Source: Microbacteriaceae bacterium PS02344 (GTDB taxonomy: Bacteria; Actinomycetota; Actinomycetes; Actinomycetales; Microbacteriaceae). From it: a stretch of DNA of 63,205 nucleotides. The position numbers and the translations under genes were made by a program. How positions within the stretch are numbered: the first letter of the stretch is position 1; every line of letters begins with the position of its first letter. The stretch covers positions 1-63,205 of the forward strand of contig JASCNZ010000011.1 of the NCBI GenBank assembly GCA_029959905.1, given 5' to 3'. Shown here in pieces: positions 16,926 to 28,671 of this stretch. The notes beneath the pieces are model-generated. The model was not told where the DNA came from and searched no databases. It was given only the letters and a program-made list of their open reading frames with translations.

Positions 16926-18374
16926 TCAGGCGTTCTCCTTGTAGATCGGAGCGGCGCCGCCGACGGCATCCCCGACCTTGTGGACGCGGATGTCGTTGGT
17001 CGAGCCGACGATTCCGGGAGGGGAACCGGAGATCACGACGACCTTGTCGCCCTCGGCCGCCAGACCGTTGGAGAGCAGGTAGTCGTCGACCTGCAGGTAC
17101 ATGAGGTCGGTGTGCTGCACCATCTCGACGAGCGTCGAGCGGATGCCCCACGTCAGCGCCATCCGGCGACGGATGCCGGGCTCGGGCGTGAACGCCAGCA
17201 TCGGGATGCGCGAGCGGAGGCGCGACAGGCGGCGGGCGCTGTCGCCCGACTGGGTGAAGACGCAGAGGTATTTGGCGTCGACGAACTCGGCGACCTCGAG
17301 TGCGGCGAGGGTGATCGCGCCACCCTGGGTGCGCGGCTTGGTGGTGAGCGGCGCGATGCGCTCGAGACCGTGCTCCTCGGTCGACTCGATGATGCGGGCC
17401 ATGGTCTCGACGACGACGACCGGGTAGTCGCCGACGCTGGTCTCCCCCGAGAGCATGACCGCATCCGCGCCGTCGAGCACCGCGTTCGCGACGTCGGAGG
17501 TCTCGGCGCGGGTCGGCACCGGGCTGTTGATCATCGACTCGAGCATCTGGGTGGCGACGATGACCGGCTTGGCGTTGCGGCGCGCGAGCTCGACGGCCCG
17601 CTTCTGCACGATCGGCACGGCCTCGAGCGGCAGCTCGACGCCCAGGTCGCCGCGGGCGACCATGATGCCGTCGAAGGCGTCGACGATCTCTTCGAGGGCA
17701 TCGACCGCCTGCGGCTTCTCGACCTTGGCGATCACGGGGACACGCACGCCCTCCTCCGCCATGATCTCGTGCACGCGGGTCACGTCGGCCGCGTTGCGGA
17801 CGAACGACAGCGCGATGAGGTCGGCGCCGGTGCGCAGACCCCAGCGGAGGTCGTCCTCGTCCTTCTCGCTCAGCGCCGGCACGTTGACGGCGACGCCGGG
17901 GAGGTTGATGCCCTTGTTGTTCGACACGGCACCGGCCACGATCACCTTCGTGGTGACGGTGACGCCGTCGGTCTCGACGACCTCGACGCGCACCTTGCCG
18001 TCGTCGATCAGCAGGAAGTCGCCCGGCTTGACGTCCTGGGGCAGCCCCTTGAACGTCGTGCCGCAGATCTCCTTGTTGCCGATGATGTCTTCGGTGGTGA
18101 TCTTGAAAATGTCGCCCTTGGCGAGCTCGTAGGGGCCGTCCTCGAAGCGTCCCAGACGGATCTTCGGCCCCTGCAGGTCGACGAGCACCGCGACGGCGCG
18201 CCCGGAGTCCTCGGCCGCGCGGCGGACGTTGGCGTAGTTGTTGTCGTGCACGGAGTAGTCGCCGTGGCTGAGGTTCAGGCGGGCCACGTCCACGCCGGCG
18301 TCGATCAGTGCGCGCACGGTCTCATAGGTGGAAGTGGCGGGGCCCAGGGTGGCGACGATTTTCGCGCGTCTCAA
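16926..18374 (-). CDS. pyk: Pyruvate kinase
   Basis: A 482-residue pyruvate kinase (phosphoenolpyruvate plus ADP to pyruvate plus ATP). It opens RRAKIVATLGPATST and has NLSHGDYSVHD, LVDLQGPKIRLGRF, VIAKVEKPQAVDAL, IMVARGDLGVELPLE, ATQMLESMI and AVMLSGETSVG, covering substrate, K+ and Mg2+ sites. The C-terminal allosteric domain is complete. The start is TTG at 18372-18374 with GGAG 8 nt upstream; no ATG or GTG fits the family N-terminus. A longer frame to 18857 lies inside gltD and is rejected. It follows gltD by 55 nt and is closed by the 16881-16914 hairpin. Confidence 0.96.
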   Translation of the reverse strand: MRRAKIVATLGPATSTYETVRALIDAGVDVARLNLSHGDYSVHDNNYANVRRAAEDSGRAVAVLVDLQGPKIRLGRFEDGPYELAKGDIFKITTEDIIGNKEICGTTFKGLPQDVKPGDFLLIDDGKVRVEVVETDGVTVTTKVIVAGAVSNNKGINLPGVAVNVPALSEKDEDDLRWGLRTGADLIALSFVRNAADVTRVHEIMAEEGVRVPVIAKVEKPQAVDALEEIVDAFDGIMVARGDLGVELPLEAVPIVQKRAVELARRNAKPVIVATQMLESMINSPVPTRAETSDVANAVLDGADAVMLSGETSVGDYPVVVVETMARIIESTEEHGLERIAPLTTKPRTQGGAITLAALEVAEFVDAKYLCVFTQSGDSARRLSRLRSRIPMLAFTPEPGIRRRMALTWGIRSTLVEMVQHTDLMYLQVDDYLLSNGLAAEGDKVVVISGSPPGIVGSTNDIRVHKVGDAVGGAAPIYKENA

Positions 18375-18429
18375 CGGATTCTCCAGGGTGATAGGGGGAT
18401 GTAAATCGGGCGACGGTGCCGGCCTCAGC

Positions 18430-19896
18430 CTACGCGGGCTGCAGACCGATCGCGACATCGCGCGGCCGCACGGGCGACGGGAGCACGGTCTCGCCCATGA
18501 GGTAGGCGTCGACGCTCGCCGCGGCGGCGCGTCCCTCGGCGATCGCCCAGACGATGAGCGACTGCCCGCGCCCGGCATCGCCGGCCACGAACACACCCGA
18601 CACCGACGACTCGTAGGAGTCATCGCGCTGGAAGGCGCCGCGATCGGTCGTCTGCGGACGGAGCTCGTCGGTGAAGCCGTCGGCCTCGGGGCCGGTGAAG
18701 CCCAGGGCGATGAGCACGAGGTCCGCGGGGATCTCGCGCTCCGTTCCGCTCTTGGGCACGCGGCGGCCGTCGATGAACTCGGTTTCGGCGACGCGGATCG
18801 CCCGCACCTCGCCGACCTCGTTCGGGAGGAACTCGACGGTCGACGCGAGGAAGACACGCTCCCCGCCCTCCTCGTGCGCGGACTGCACCTCGAAGACGGT
18901 CGGCATCATCGGCCACGGCTGGTGGTCGGGGCGCGTCTCGCTGGGCTGCTTGCCGATCGCGAGGTTGGTCACGCTGAGGGCGCCCTGACGGTGCGCGGTC
19001 CCGATGCAGTCGGCACCGGTGTCGCCGCCGCCGATCACGACCACGTGCTTGCCCTCGGCGCTGATCTGGTCGGGCACGGCATCGCCGGCCACGGCGTGGT
19101 TCGACTCGACCAGGTACTCCATGGCGAAGTGCACGCCGTGCAGATCGCGGCCGGGGATGGCGAGGTCGCGCGGCACGGTCGCACCGGTCGCGATCACAAC
19201 CGCGTCGTAGCGTGCCCGGAGGTCGGACCAGGAGATGTCCTTGCCGATCTCCACACCGGCGCGGAAGCGCGTGCCCTCCTCCTGCATCTGGCGGAGGCGC
19301 GACTCGAGCTGCGACTTCTCCATCTTGAAGTCCGGGATGCCGTAGCGCAGCAGGCCGCCGATGCGGTCGTCGCGCTCGAACACGGCCACCGTGTGGCCGG
19401 CGCGGGTCAGCTGCTGCGCCGCGGCCAGGCCGGCGGGGCCGGAGCCGACGACCGCGACCGTCTTACCCGTCAGGCGCTCGGGCGGCTCGGGCTCGACCCA
19501 GCCCTTCGCGAACGCCTCGTCGATGATCGAGACCTCGATCTGCTTGATCGTCACCGCCGGCTGGTTGATACCGAGCACGCACGAGCTCTCGCAGGGCGCG
19601 GGGCAGAGTCGACCGGTGAACTCCGGGAAGTTGTTGGTGGCGTGCAGGCGTTCGATCGCCGCCCGACCCTCTCCGCGCCAGGTGAGGTCGTTCCACTCCG
19701 GGATGAGGTTGCCGAGGGGGCATCCGGAGTGGCAGAACGGCACACCGCAGTCCATGCAGCGACCAGCCTGCCGCTTGATCACGGCGCTGTCGCCGCGCTC
19801 GTAGACCTCTTTCCAGTCCATGATGCGCACGGGAACGGGTCGACGCGGGGCCAGTTCCCGCTCGGTCACCTTCAGAAAGCCTTTGGGGTCAGCCAC
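18430..19896 (-). CDS. gltD: Glutamate synthase small subunit
   Basis: A 488-residue beta subunit of NADPH-glutamate synthase, passing electrons from NADPH to the large subunit. The N-terminal cysteine clusters [17 protein letters not shown] (near residue 47) and [11 protein letters not shown] (near 100) bind iron-sulfur centres. The FAD fold follows with [15 protein letters not shown], then the NADPH fold with [14 protein letters not shown] and the C-terminal FAD segment [19 protein letters not shown]. The GTG at 19896 lies inside the gltB 3' end (8-nt overlap), so expression is coupled with gltB. Confidence 0.96.
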   Translation of the reverse strand: MADPKGFLKVTERELAPRRPVPVRIMDWKEVYERGDSAVIKRQAGRCMDCGVPFCHSGCPLGNLIPEWNDLTWRGEGRAAIERLHATNNFPEFTGRLCPAPCESSCVLGINQPAVTIKQIEVSIIDEAFAKGWVEPEPPERLTGKTVAVVGSGPAGLAAAQQLTRAGHTVAVFERDDRIGGLLRYGIPDFKMEKSQLESRLRQMQEEGTRFRAGVEIGKDISWSDLRARYDAVVIATGATVPRDLAIPGRDLHGVHFAMEYLVESNHAVAGDAVPDQISAEGKHVVVIGGGDTGADCIGTAHRQGALSVTNLAIGKQPSETRPDHQPWPMMPTVFEVQSAHEEGGERVFLASTVEFLPNEVGEVRAIRVAETEFIDGRRVPKSGTEREIPADLVLIALGFTGPEADGFTDELRPQTTDRGAFQRDDSYESSVSGVFVAGDAGRGQSLIVWAIAEGRAAAASVDAYLMGETVLPSPVRPRDVAIGLQPA

Positions 19897-22800
19897 CGGT
19901 CACCTCCAGGATGCGGTTCCACACGATGTCGCCGTCGGGGTCGATCCCCTCGGCCAGTGCCTCTTCGCGCATGGTGCGCACTGCGGCGTAGTCGCGCGGC
20001 AGCACCTTCACGAATTCGGCGGAGACCTCGTCGAAGCGCTCCAGCATCGAGGTCGCCAGCGGAGAGGACGTGCGCTCGACGTGCTCGACGAGGAGTGCGC
20101 GCAGCACCTCGAGGTCGGCCCGGTCGAGCGCGTCGAGGATCAGCTCGCCGCTGCTGAGCGACTGGGCGTTGATCTTCGCGGTCTCGAGGGCATGGACGTA
20201 CGCCACTCCGCCGGACATTCCTGCGCCGAGGTTGCGCCCCGTCGGTCCGAGGATCACGGCGAGTCCGCCGGTCATGTACTCGAGCGCGTGGTCGCCCACG
20301 CCCTCGACGACAGCCGTCGCGCCCGAGTTGCGCACGAGGAAGCGCTCGCCCACGATGCCCGAGAGGAACATGGTCCCCGCGGTGGCTCCGTAGCCGATGA
20401 CGTTGCCCGCGATGACGTTCTCGTGCGGCGCGATGGCCGAGCCGCGCGGCGGGCGGACCGTGATGTCTCCCCCCGACAGGCCCTTGCCCACGTAGTCGTT
20501 GGCGTCGCCCTCCAGGCGGAGGACGATGCCGGACGGCAGGAAGGCGCCGAGCGACTGTCCCGCCGTGCCCCGCAGGGTCACGTCGATGGTCTCGCGCGGC
20601 AGACCGGCGGCGCCGTGACGCGCCGTCACCTGGTGCCCCAGCATCGTGCCGACCGCGCGCTCGGTGTTCGCGATGGGCAGTTCGACCACGACGGGCTCGG
20701 CGTTCAGCAGGGCGTTCTTGGCGATGTCGATGAGCTGCACGTCGAAGTGCTTGTCGAGCTCGTGGTCCTGCGCCCGACGGCTGCGCCGCGCCTCCCCGGC
20801 GGGGAAGGCGGGGCCGTCGAGCACCGGGCCGAGGTCGAGGCCCTCGGCCTTCCAGTGCTCGACCGCGGCGTTGGTCTCGAGCAACTCCGTGCGTCCGACG
20901 ATCTCGTCGAGCGATCGGAAGCCGAGCTCCGCGAGGATCTCCCGCACCTCTTCGGCGATGAACTCCATGAAGTTCACGACGAACTCGGGCTTGCCCGTGA
21001 ACCGCTCGCGCAGCGCAGGGTTCTGCGTCGCGACGCCGACCGGGCAGGTGTCGAGGTGGCAGACGCGCATCATGATGCATCCGCTCACGACCAGCGGAGC
21101 GGTTGCGAAACCGAACTCCTCGGCACCCAGGAGGGCTCCGATCACCACGTCGCGGCCGGTCTTGAGCTGCCCGTCGACCTGCACGACGACGCGGTCGCGC
21201 ATGCCGTTGAGCATGAGCGTCTGCTGCGTCTCGGCCAGACCGAGCTCCCACGGCGTGCCCGCGTGCTTCAGCGAGTTGAGCGGGCTGGCCCCCGTGCCGC
21301 CATCGTGGCCGGAGACGAGGATGACGTCGCTCAGCGCCTTCGCCACGCCGGCCGAGACCGCGCCGATGCCCGACTGGCTCACGAGCTTGGTGTGGATGCG
21401 GGCCTCGGGGTTCGCCCGCTTCAGGTCGAAGATGAGCTGCTTGAGGTCTTCGATCGAATAGATGTCGTGGTGCGGCGGCGGAGAGATCAGGCCGACGCCG
21501 GGCGTGCCGCCGCGCGTGCGTGCGACCCACGGGTACACCTTCTGCGGGGGCAACTGACCGCCCTCGCCGGGCTTGGCGCCCTGGGCGAGCTTGATCTGGA
21601 TGTCGTCCGCCTCGGTGAGGTACTGGCTGGTGACACCGAACCGGCCGGAGGCGACCTGCTTGATCGCGCTGCGGCGCTCGGGGTCCATGAGGCGCTCCGC
21701 GTCTTCGCCGCCCTCACCGGTGTTCGACTTGGCGCCGATGCGGTTCATCGCGATCGCCAGCGTCTCGTGCGCCTCCTGCGAGATGGAGCCGTAGCTCATC
21801 GCGCCAGTGGAGAAACGCTTCACGATGGACGAGACCGGCTCGACCTCGTCGATCGGCACGGGCCTGCGGGTGCCGGTGCGCAGCGCGAAGAGGCCGCGCA
21901 GCGTCTTCAGCTCCGCCGCCTGATCGTCGACGAGCTTCGTGTACTCGCGGAAGATGTCGTAACGGCGCGTGCGCGTGGCGTGCTGCAGCTTGAACACCGT
22001 TTCGGGGCTGAACAGGTGGGGCGAGCCGTCACGGCGCCACTGGTACTCGCCGCCCGTCCACAGCCGCTCGTGCGCGCGGGCCGCGGCATCTACGGGGTAG
22101 GCGTAGTCGTGGCGCGCCTGGTTCTCGGCGTACACCTCTTCGATGCCGATTCCGCCGAGCTTCGACTCGGTGCGGGTGAAGTACGCGTCGATGAACTCCT
22201 GGCTGAGACCCACGGCCTCGAACACCTGCGCACCCGCGTACGACGACACCGTCGAGATGCCCATCTTCGACATGATCTTCAGCACGCCCTTGCCGAGCGC
22301 GTAGATGAGGTTGCGCACCGCCTTCTCGGGGGTGATCCCGGTGATGTAACCGGTGCGGGCGAGGTGCTCGACGGTCTCCATCGCGAGGTAGGGGTTGATC
22401 GCCGATGCGCCGTAGCCGATGAGCGTGGCCACATGGTGGACCTCGCGCACGTCGCCGGCCTCGACGATGAGACCGACCTTCATGCGGTTCTCGCGGCGGA
22501 TGAGGTGGTGGTGCACGGCGGCGACCATCAGCAGCGACGGGATCGGGACGAGGTCCTTGTTCGAGTCGCGGTCGGACAGGATGATGAACTCCGCGCCGGC
22601 CGCGATCGCCTCGTCGACCTCGCTGCACATCTCGTCGAGACGGGCAGCGAGGCTGTGGGGGCCCGCATCGAAGTGGTAGAGACCGCGGATCGTCACGCTG
22701 GAGCGATCGGGCAGAGCCTTGTCGATGTGGCGGATCTTCGCCAGCTCGTCGTTGTCGATGACCGGGAAGTCGAGCGACACCGTGCGCGTGTGCTCGGGGC

Positions 22801-24466
22801 CCCAGGTGAGCAGGTTGCTCTCGGGACCCAGACCGAGCTTGAGGCTGGTGACGACCTCTTCGCGGATCGAGTCGAGGGGCGGGTTGGTGACCTGCGCGAA
22901 CTGCTGGGTGAAGTAGTCGAACAGCAGGCGCGGACGCTTGCTGAGTACCGCGATGGGCGTGTCCGACCCCATTGCGCCGAGCGGCTCCGCACCGTTCTGA
23001 CCCATCGGGGTGAGGAGGATGCGGACCTCCTCCTCGGTGTATCCGAAGGTGCGCTGGCGACGCGTGATCGATGCCGGCGGGTGCACGATGTGCTCGCGCT
23101 CGGGGAGCTCGGCGAGGCGCACGTTGCCCGCGTCGAGCCACTCCTGCCAGGGCTCGAGCGTCGCGAGGTCGTGCTTGATCTCCTCGTCCTCGACGATGCG
23201 TCCCTGAGCGGTGTCGACGAGGAACATCTTGCCGGGGCGCAGGCGTCCGCGGCGCTTGATGCGCTCGGGCTCGAAGGTCAGTACGCCGGTCTCCGAGCCG
23301 ATCACGATCAGCCCGTCGGTGGTCTCGGTCCAGCGGCCGGGGCGGAGCCCATTGCGGTCGAGAGTGGCGCCCACGAGCGTGCCGTCGGTGAAGATCAGGG
23401 CGGCAGGACCGTCCCAGGGCTCCATCTGGTTCGAGTGGTACTCGTAGAACGCACGCAGCTCCGGAGAGATGTCGGCCTGCTTCTCGTAGGCTTCCGGCAC
23501 CATCATCATGATGGCGTGCGGCAGGCTGCGCCCGGTCAAGGTGAGAAGCTCGAGCACCTCGTCGAACGAGGCGGAATCGCTCGCGCCGTCGGTGCAGATC
23601 GGGAGGAGCGGCTTCATGTCGCCGAGCAGCTCGGACTCGAGCTGCGACTGCCGAGCGCGCATCCAGTTGCGGTTGCCGCCGACGGTGTTGATCTCGCCGT
23701 TGTGGGCGAGCATCCGCAGCGGCTGCGCGAGCGGCCACGACGGGAAGGTGTTCGTCGAGTAGCGCGAGTGCACGACGGCGAGCTCGGAGGCGAAGCGCTC
23801 GTCCTGCAGATCGGGGTAGAACGGCTCGAGCTGCAGGGTGGTGACCATGCCCTTGTACCCGAGCGTCCGGCTGGAGAGCGTGACGAAGTAGGCGCCGAGT
23901 TCATGACCGGCGCGCTTGCGCAGTCGATACGCGACGCGGTCGAGCGCGATGCCTGTGAGCGGGGCGTGGGCGTGCGTGGTGCCGCCGGCGCTCACGAAGA
24001 GCTGCTCGAAGGCGGGGCGGGCCTCGTCGGCCAGCTTGCCCAGGTTCTCGTTCGCGGTCGGCACGTCGCGCCACCCGAGCACCCGCAGGCCCTCGTCGCG
24101 CGCGATGCGCTCGATTCCGGCCTTCTGCTGACGGCGATCGCTCGAGTCGCGCGGCAGGAACGCGAGACCGGCGGCGTACTCCCCCACGGGCGGCAGTTCG
24201 AAGTCGGTGACCGCGCGGAGGAAGGCATCCGGCATCTGCGTCAGGATGCCCGCTCCGTCACCGGTGCCGGCGTCGGAGCCGATCGCACCGCGATGCTCGA
24301 GGTTGCGCAGCGCCTCGAGAGCGAGCGCGATGATGTCGTGCCCCGCCTCACCGCGGAGGGTCGCCACCATCGCGAGGCCGCAGGCGTCCTTCTCGAACGC
24401 CGGGTTGTACATGCCCTGCTGCGGGGGGTAAGCGCCGGAGGCGCCGTAAGGGGGCTGGAAGTACAC
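19889..24466 (-). CDS. gltB: Glutamate synthase large subunit
   Basis: A 1525-residue alpha subunit, making two glutamates from glutamine and 2-oxoglutarate. The N-terminal glutamine amidotransferase has its nucleophile at Cys29 ([10 protein letters not shown]) after a short propeptide that must be removed. [19 protein letters not shown] follows. The FMN/synthase domain has [13 protein letters not shown] and the 3Fe-4S cysteines in [19 protein letters not shown]. The GXGXG-repeat domain ends the protein (GGDITVRPP ... ALEYMTGG). The GTG at 24466 has GAGGAC upstream; the ATG at codon 19 (24412) is the alternative and would leave a 10-residue propeptide. The leader to lgt is 92 nt, and I see no clear nitrogen-regulator site in it. 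Confidence 0.97.
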   Translation of the reverse strand: MYFQPPYGASGAYPPQQGMYNPAFEKDACGLAMVATLRGEAGHDIIALALEALRNLEHRGAIGSDAGTGDGAGILTQMPDAFLRAVTDFELPPVGEYAAGLAFLPRDSSDRRQQKAGIERIARDEGLRVLGWRDVPTANENLGKLADEARPAFEQLFVSAGGTTHAHAPLTGIALDRVAYRLRKRAGHELGAYFVTLSSRTLGYKGMVTTLQLEPFYPDLQDERFASELAVVHSRYSTNTFPSWPLAQPLRMLAHNGEINTVGGNRNWMRARQSQLESELLGDMKPLLPICTDGASDSASFDEVLELLTLTGRSLPHAIMMMVPEAYEKQADISPELRAFYEYHSNQMEPWDGPAALIFTDGTLVGATLDRNGLRPGRWTETTDGLIVIGSETGVLTFEPERIKRRGRLRPGKMFLVDTAQGRIVEDEEIKHDLATLEPWQEWLDAGNVRLAELPEREHIVHPPASITRRQRTFGYTEEEVRILLTPMGQNGAEPLGAMGSDTPIAVLSKRPRLLFDYFTQQFAQVTNPPLDSIREEVVTSLKLGLGPESNLLTWGPEHTRTVSLDFPVIDNDELAKIRHIDKALPDRSSVTIRGLYHFDAGPHSLAARLDEMCSEVDEAIAAGAEFIILSDRDSNKDLVPIPSLLMVAAVHHHLIRRENRMKVGLIVEAGDVREVHHVATLIGYGASAINPYLAMETVEHLARTGYITGITPEKAVRNLIYALGKGVLKIMSKMGISTVSSYAGAQVFEAVGLSQEFIDAYFTRTESKLGGIGIEEVYAENQARHDYAYPVDAAARAHERLWTGGEYQWRRDGSPHLFSPETVFKLQHATRTRRYDIFREYTKLVDDQAAELKTLRGLFALRTGTRRPVPIDEVEPVSSIVKRFSTGAMSYGSISQEAHETLAIAMNRIGAKSNTGEGGEDAERLMDPERRSAIKQVASGRFGVTSQYLTEADDIQIKLAQGAKPGEGGQLPPQKVYPWVARTRGGTPGVGLISPPPHHDIYSIEDLKQLIFDLKRANPEARIHTKLVSQSGIGAVSAGVAKALSDVILVSGHDGGTGASPLNSLKHAGTPWELGLAETQQTLMLNGMRDRVVVQVDGQLKTGRDVVIGALLGAEEFGFATAPLVVSGCIMMRVCHLDTCPVGVATQNPALRERFTGKPEFVVNFMEFIAEEVREILAELGFRSLDEIVGRTELLETNAAVEHWKAEGLDLGPVLDGPAFPAGEARRSRRAQDHELDKHFDVQLIDIAKNALLNAEPVVVELPIANTERAVGTMLGHQVTARHGAAGLPRETIDVTLRGTAGQSLGAFLPSGIVLRLEGDANDYVGKGLSGGDITVRPPRGSAIAPHENVIAGNVIGYGATAGTMFLSGIVGERFLVRNSGATAVVEGVGDHALEYMTGGLAVILGPTGRNLGAGMSGGVAYVHALETAKINAQSLSSGELILDALDRADLEVLRALLVEHVERTSSPLATSMLERFDEVSAEFVKVLPRDYAAVRTMREEALAEGIDPDGDIVWNRILEVTGG

Positions 24467-24540
24467 CAGTAACCGTCCTCAGAGTCTCGAAAGGGAACCG
24501 GGGACGACGTCGGCCCGCTCGTTCAGTGCATATGGTCTCG

Positions 24541-24555
24541 CGCCACGAGGTGGCG
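24541..24555 (-). terminator. Short hairpin after lgt
   Basis: A perfect 6-bp stem (CGCCAC/GTGGCG, 3-nt loop) 3 nt past the lgt stop. It may weaken readthrough from the trp-lgt unit into gltB. It is short and lacks a T-run, so this is tentative. Confidence 0.4.
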
Positions 24556-24558
24556 GCG

Positions 24559-25587
24559 TTATCGAGAGCCGTCCTCGCTCGTGGGAGCGGCGCTTGTGGC
24601 GGTGGCTCCTGCGGTGACTGCGTCTGCCGGAGGCTCGCTCACGTCGACGAAATCAGAGGGATTGTTCTGCGATTGTACATCAGCGCCGTCGAGGTCCTTC
24701 CGCGACCGGCCAGGGGCGTACGGCGACGGTTCGAGACCGGGATGCCGGCGGGTCTGGACCACGAGGATCACGAGTCCGATGAGGATGCCGATGATCGCGG
24801 CGAGCACGTTGCTGCGCAGGCCCAGGATGATCTCGCTCGGATCGATGCGGATCGACTCCCACACCACGCGTCCGGCCGAGTACCAGATGAGGTACATCGC
24901 GAAGAGACGACCCCACTGGAAGAACAGCTTGCGGCCCAGCCACAGCAGCACGAGCACGCCGAGGCCGTTCCAGATCACCTCGTAGAGGAACGTGGGGTGG
25001 AAGAGCGTGCCCTCGGGGAGCCCCGGGGGGAAGGCGCTGTTGGTGGACTCGATCTCGAGACCCCAGGGCAGGTCGGTCGGCAGGCCGTAGAGCTCGTGGT
25101 TGAACCAGTTGCCGAAGCGGCCCATGGCCTGCGCGAGCAGCAGTCCCGGGGCGAGGGCGTCGGCGAAGGACCAGAAGCGGATGCCCGTCCACTTGCAACC
25201 GAGGTAGGCGCCGATCGCACCGCCGATGAGAGCGCCGAAGATCGCGATGCCGCCCTCCCAGATCGCCCAGACCGAGCCCGGTTCGAAGGGGTTCCACGTG
25301 TTCTTGTCCGGCCCGAAGTAGTCGTTCGGGTGCGTCGCGACGTGGAAGATGCGCGCACCGATGATGGCCAGCGGTACGGCGAGGATCGAGATGTCGATCA
25401 CGACCCAGGGCTCGCCTCCGCGCTTCGTGAGGCGATGGTTGGTGAGCAGCACCGCGACGATGATCCCGGCGATGATGCACAACGCGTAGTAGTGGATCGT
25501 GACCGGACCGATCTGGAACGACGAGCTCGGAGGGCTCGGGATGCTGGCGAGCACGCCGGTGACGGTGCTGTGGAGCGCGAGGGACAT
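24559..25587 (-). CDS. lgt: Prolipoprotein diacylglyceryl transferase
   Basis: A 342-residue Lgt, the membrane enzyme that moves diacylglycerol from phosphatidylglycerol to the lipobox cysteine of prolipoproteins. It has about seven membrane helices and the Lgt signature MGRFGNWFNHELYGLPTDLP. HYYALCIIAGI near the N-terminus and RVVWESIRIDPSE near the end also match. The last ~55 residues form a polar, charged and then Ala/Thr-rich cytoplasmic tail beyond the conserved core, seen in many actinobacterial Lgt proteins. The start is ATG at 25587, 10 nt past trpA. The lipoprotein encoded at 3719-4210 would be one of its substrates. Confidence 0.95.
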   Translation of the reverse strand: MSLALHSTVTGVLASIPSPPSSSFQIGPVTIHYYALCIIAGIIVAVLLTNHRLTKRGGEPWVVIDISILAVPLAIIGARIFHVATHPNDYFGPDKNTWNPFEPGSVWAIWEGGIAIFGALIGGAIGAYLGCKWTGIRFWSFADALAPGLLLAQAMGRFGNWFNHELYGLPTDLPWGLEIESTNSAFPPGLPEGTLFHPTFLYEVIWNGLGVLVLLWLGRKLFFQWGRLFAMYLIWYSAGRVVWESIRIDPSEIILGLRSNVLAAIIGILIGLVILVVQTRRHPGLEPSPYAPGRSRKDLDGADVQSQNNPSDFVDVSEPPADAVTAGATATSAAPTSEDGSR

Positions 25588-25597
25588 GAATGCGATC

Positions 25598-26401
25598 CTA
25601 GTTCTCGGAGACGGGGCTCGACGACGAGGTGCCGCCGGCCAGGGTTCGGGTGACCTCGGCGAGGGCGTCCAGTCCGCCGTCGCGGAGGGCGCGCACGAGA
25701 GCGGTGCCGACGATCGCGCCGTCGGCGTATTCCGACACGGCCGCGATCTGCTCGGCCGTGGAGATACCGATGCCGACGCAGGCGCGAGCGGCCCCCTGGG
25801 CACGGAGACGGCCCACCAGGGTGCGGGCGGCGCGGTCGAGTTCGGTTCGCTCCCCCGTAATGCCCATCGTCGAGACCGTGTAGACGAAGCCGGTCGACGA
25901 CGAGACGACCAGCCCGAGTCGCTCATCCGACGAGGTCGGCGCGGCGAGGAAGACGCGGTCGAGTCCGGTGCGCTCGCTCGCGGCGATCCACTCGTCGGCG
26001 ACGTCCGGCGTGATGTCGGGCGTGATCAGACCGGCCCCGCCCGCCGCGACGAGCTCATCGGCGTAGCGGTCGACGCCGTACTGCACGACGGGGTTCCAGT
26101 ACGTCATCACGAGCACGGGCACCTCGGTCTCGGCGGTGATCCGCCGGATGGCCGTGAAGAGATCGGCCATGCGGAAGCCCGCGGCGAGGGCTGCGGTCGT
26201 CGCCTCCTGGATGATCGCCCCGTCCATGACCGGGTCGCTGTACGGAGGACCGAGCTCGATGATGTCGACACCGTTACGGGCCAGCGTGAGGGCAGCCTGG
26301 ATGCTCGTCTCGAGGTCGGGGTACCCGACGGGCAGGTACCCCACGAACACCTTCCGGCCCTCGGCCTCCGCCTTCGCGAACGCGCGTTCGACGCGGCTCA
26401 C
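25598..26401 (-). CDS. trpA: Tryptophan synthase alpha chain
   Basis: A 267-residue TIM-barrel subunit that splits indole-3-glycerol phosphate to indole. [37 protein letters not shown] (with the catalytic Glu in strand 2 and the DGPxIQ-type loop), [14 protein letters not shown] and [13 protein letters not shown] are present. Canonical proteins have P-F-S-D-P where this one has P-Y-S-D-P. The start is GTG (26399-26401), overlapping the trpB stop by 4 nt, so the two subunits are made together. It is last of the trp genes, followed by lgt. Confidence 0.96.
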   Translation of the reverse strand: MSRVERAFAKAEAEGRKVFVGYLPVGYPDLETSIQAALTLARNGVDIIELGPPYSDPVMDGAIIQEATTAALAAGFRMADLFTAIRRITAETEVPVLVMTYWNPVVQYGVDRYADELVAAGGAGLITPDITPDVADEWIAASERTGLDRVFLAAPTSSDERLGLVVSSSTGFVYTVSTMGITGERTELDRAARTLVGRLRAQGAARACVGIGISTAEQIAAVSEYADGAIVGTALVRALRDGGLDALAEVTRTLAGGTSSSSPVSEN

Positions 26402-27618
26402 GCGTCACCGCCGTCGGCGATCGACGCGTCGTAGAGGTCGAAGTACCGCGCCGCGGTGTCCATGTCCTTGTCGCCGCGCCCGGACAGGCACACAGCGATG
26501 ACGGCATCAGGTCCCATCTCCCGACCGAGCCGCAGGGCGCCGGCGAGGGCGTGCGCGGACTCGATCGCGGGGATGATCCCCTCCGTGCGGCTGAGCAACC
26601 GCAGCGCCTGCATCGCCTCGTCGTCGGTCGCCGGGATGTACTCGGCGCGTCCGAGGTCCGCGAGCCAGGAGTGCGCCGGGCCCACGCCCGGGTAGTCGAG
26701 GCCGGCCGAGATCGAGTGCGACTCGACGGTCTGCCCGTCGTCGTCCTGCAGCACGTACGTGCGCGAGCCGTGCAGCACGCCGGGCCGGCCGCGCTCGATC
26801 GATGCGGCGTGCTTCGGGGTGTCGACCCCGTCGCCCGCGGCCTCAACGCCGTAGAGGCGCACCGACGCGTCGTCGAGGAACGCGTCGAACATGCCGATCG
26901 CGTTCGATCCGCCGCCCACGCACGCGACCACCGCGTCGGGCAGGCGACCGGCCTCGACGAGCAACTGCTCGCGCGCCTCTTCGCCGATGATCTTCTGGAA
27001 GTCGCGCACCATCGCCGGGAACGGATGCGGTCCCGCCGCCGTGCCGAAGATGTAGTTGGTCGTCTCGACCGAGGCCACCCAGTCGCGGTAGGCGTCGTTG
27101 ATCGCGTCCTTCAGGGTGCGGGACCCCGAGGTGACCGCGACGACCTCGGCGCCGAGCAGTCGCATCCGGGCGACGTTGAGGGCCTGACGCTCGGTATCGA
27201 CCTCGCCCATGTAGATCGTGCAGTCGAGACCGAACAGTGCGGCGGCGGTCGCGGTCGCGACACCGTGCTGGCCCGCACCGGTCTCGGCGATGACGCGCGT
27301 CTTGCCCAGCCGCTTCGTGAGCAGCGCCTGACCCAGGACGTTGTTGATCTTGTGCGAGCCGGTGTGGTTGAGGTCCTCGCGCTTGAGGAACACCCGGGCC
27401 CCGCCGGCGTGGGCGGCGAAGCGCTCGACCTCGGTCAGCGGCGACGGACGGCCGGCATAGGACGAGAGCAGCGACGCGAGCTCGGCGCGGAATACAGGGT
27501 CGATGATCGCCGCTTCGTACGCCTCGGTGAGCTCGTCGATCGCGGCGATGAGGGACTCGGGCATGTACCGCCCGCCATAGGAGCCGAAGTAGGGTCCGTG
27601 CTCGTCGCGCAGGCTCAT
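26398..27618 (-). CDS. trpB: Tryptophan synthase beta chain
   Basis: A 406-residue PLP enzyme joining indole and serine to tryptophan. It opens [17 protein letters not shown] and carries the PLP lysine in [33 protein letters not shown], and the phosphate-binding [11 protein letters not shown]. The C-terminal [11 protein letters not shown] is typical. The length is normal. The start ATG at 27618 overlaps the trpC stop by 4 nt. It forms the alpha2-beta2 complex with the next gene product. Confidence 0.97.
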   Translation of the reverse strand: MSLRDEHGPYFGSYGGRYMPESLIAAIDELTEAYEAAIIDPVFRAELASLLSSYAGRPSPLTEVERFAAHAGGARVFLKREDLNHTGSHKINNVLGQALLTKRLGKTRVIAETGAGQHGVATATAAALFGLDCTIYMGEVDTERQALNVARMRLLGAEVVAVTSGSRTLKDAINDAYRDWVASVETTNYIFGTAAGPHPFPAMVRDFQKIIGEEAREQLLVEAGRLPDAVVACVGGGSNAIGMFDAFLDDASVRLYGVEAAGDGVDTPKHAASIERGRPGVLHGSRTYVLQDDDGQTVESHSISAGLDYPGVGPAHSWLADLGRAEYIPATDDEAMQALRLLSRTEGIIPAIESAHALAGALRLGREMGPDAVIAVCLSGRGDKDMDTAARYFDLYDASIADGGDA

Positions 27619-28394
27619 ACGCCCACCTCCAGGAAGCTCGTGAGCGTCGCCACCGGGTCACCGGTGACCAGGGCCTCGCCGATGAGCACGACGTCGGCGC
27701 CCGCGCCGCGGTAGTGCGCGACGTCGGCCGGGGTCAGGACGGCGGACTCCGCGATGCGGACGGTGCCGGCGGGAATGCGGTCGACGAGGCGTCCGAAGAG
27801 GTCGCGGTCGAGTTCGAGGGTGGTGAGGTCGCGTGCGTTCACCCCGATCAGCGGCGCCCCGAGATCGATCGCCGCCTCGAGCTCGTCGGCCGAGTGCGTC
27901 TCGACCAGCGGCGTCATGCCGAGCTCGCGGACGAACCCGTACAGATCGCGAAGCACGGGCGCGTCGAGCCCCGCGACGATCAGCAGCACCAGGTCGGCGC
28001 CGGCCGCTCGGGCTTCGAGCACCTGGTACCGCGTCGCAATGAAGTCCTTGCGGAGCACGGGCAGAGACACGCGTGACGTGACGGCCTCGAGATCGGCCAG
28101 ACTGCCCCCGAAGCGGCGCTCCTCGGTGAGCACGCTGATCGCCGAGGCGCCGCCGGTCTCGTAGAGCGCGGCCTGATGCGCGGGATCGGGGATGTCGGCC
28201 AAAGCCCCCCGGGATGGGCTGGCGCGCTTCACCTCGGCGATGATCTTCACCCGCTCGGAAGGGGCGAGCGCGGCCAGTGCATCCTTCGCGGCGGGGCGGG
28301 CGAGCGCCGCCGCCTCGACCTCGGCGAGGGGCCGGGTCAGGGCGCGACGCTCTGCGTCGGCGACAGCGCCGGCCGTGAGGTCGGCGAGCACCAT
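27615..28394 (-). CDS. trpC: Indole-3-glycerol phosphate synthase
   Basis: A 259-residue TIM-barrel enzyme that closes the indole ring from Cd[17 protein letters not shown] near residue 50, [54 protein letters not shown] and [12 protein letters not shown] cover the catalytic Lys and Glu residues. It is a stand-alone TrpC without a fused TrpF. The ATG at 28394 overlaps the TAA of the preceding small gene (TAATG). trpF, trpD and trpE/G are not in the window. Confidence 0.96.
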   Translation of the reverse strand: MVLADLTAGAVADAERRALTRPLAEVEAAALARPAAKDALAALAPSERVKIIAEVKRASPSRGALADIPDPAHQAALYETGGASAISVLTEERRFGGSLADLEAVTSRVSLPVLRKDFIATRYQVLEARAAGADLVLLIVAGLDAPVLRDLYGFVRELGMTPLVETHSADELEAAIDLGAPLIGVNARDLTTLELDRDLFGRLVDRIPAGTVRIAESAVLTPADVAHYRGAGADVVLIGEALVTGDPVATLTSFLEVGV

Positions 28395-28624
28395 TAGTGC
28401 GCCTTCGGCGAGTACTTGGGGCCCTTCACGCCGTATCCGGCCTTCGCGAGGATCCACCCCACGAGAGCGCCGATCGGGATGATCGCGGCGGAGATCCACA
28501 CGAGGGTCGGCTGCTCGAAGCAGAATGCGACGGTGCCTGCGGCGAAGCCGAAGAGCATGATCACGACGGCGGTCCAGGCCGCAGGCGAGTGTCCGTGTCC
28601 GGGGTCGGCGATCGGGTTGGTCAT
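28394..28624 (-). CDS. HGxxPAAWT family small membrane protein
   Basis: A 76-residue protein with the name-giving segment [11 protein letters not shown] (residues 10-20), followed by two membrane helices (about 16-36 and 42-60) and a basic tail [10 protein letters not shown]. This family is found next to tryptophan genes in actinobacteria; its role is unknown. GGAGGAGACC lies directly before the ATG at 28624. The stop overlaps the trpC start (TAATG), so it is tightly tied to trpC. Confidence 0.88.
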   Translation of the reverse strand: MTNPIADPGHGHSPAAWTAVVIMLFGFAAGTVAFCFEQPTLVWISAAIIPIGALVGWILAKAGYGVKGPKYSPKAH

Positions 28625-28671
28625 GGTCTCCTCCGGGGAACGTCAGCGGGATCTGGATCAGTCTATCGGGG

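Noticed and set aside
19820..24472. Very long + strand open frame opposite gltB and gltD
   Set aside because: Its translation is low-complexity, rich in Arg, Asp, Glu, His and Val, and mirrors the GC-biased codons of gltB/gltD. All family motifs are on the minus strand.
24467..24558. Nitrogen-regulator (AmtR/GlnR) site before gltB
   Set aside because: No convincing match to known consensus by eye; only a short palindrome right after lgt, better read as a weak terminator.
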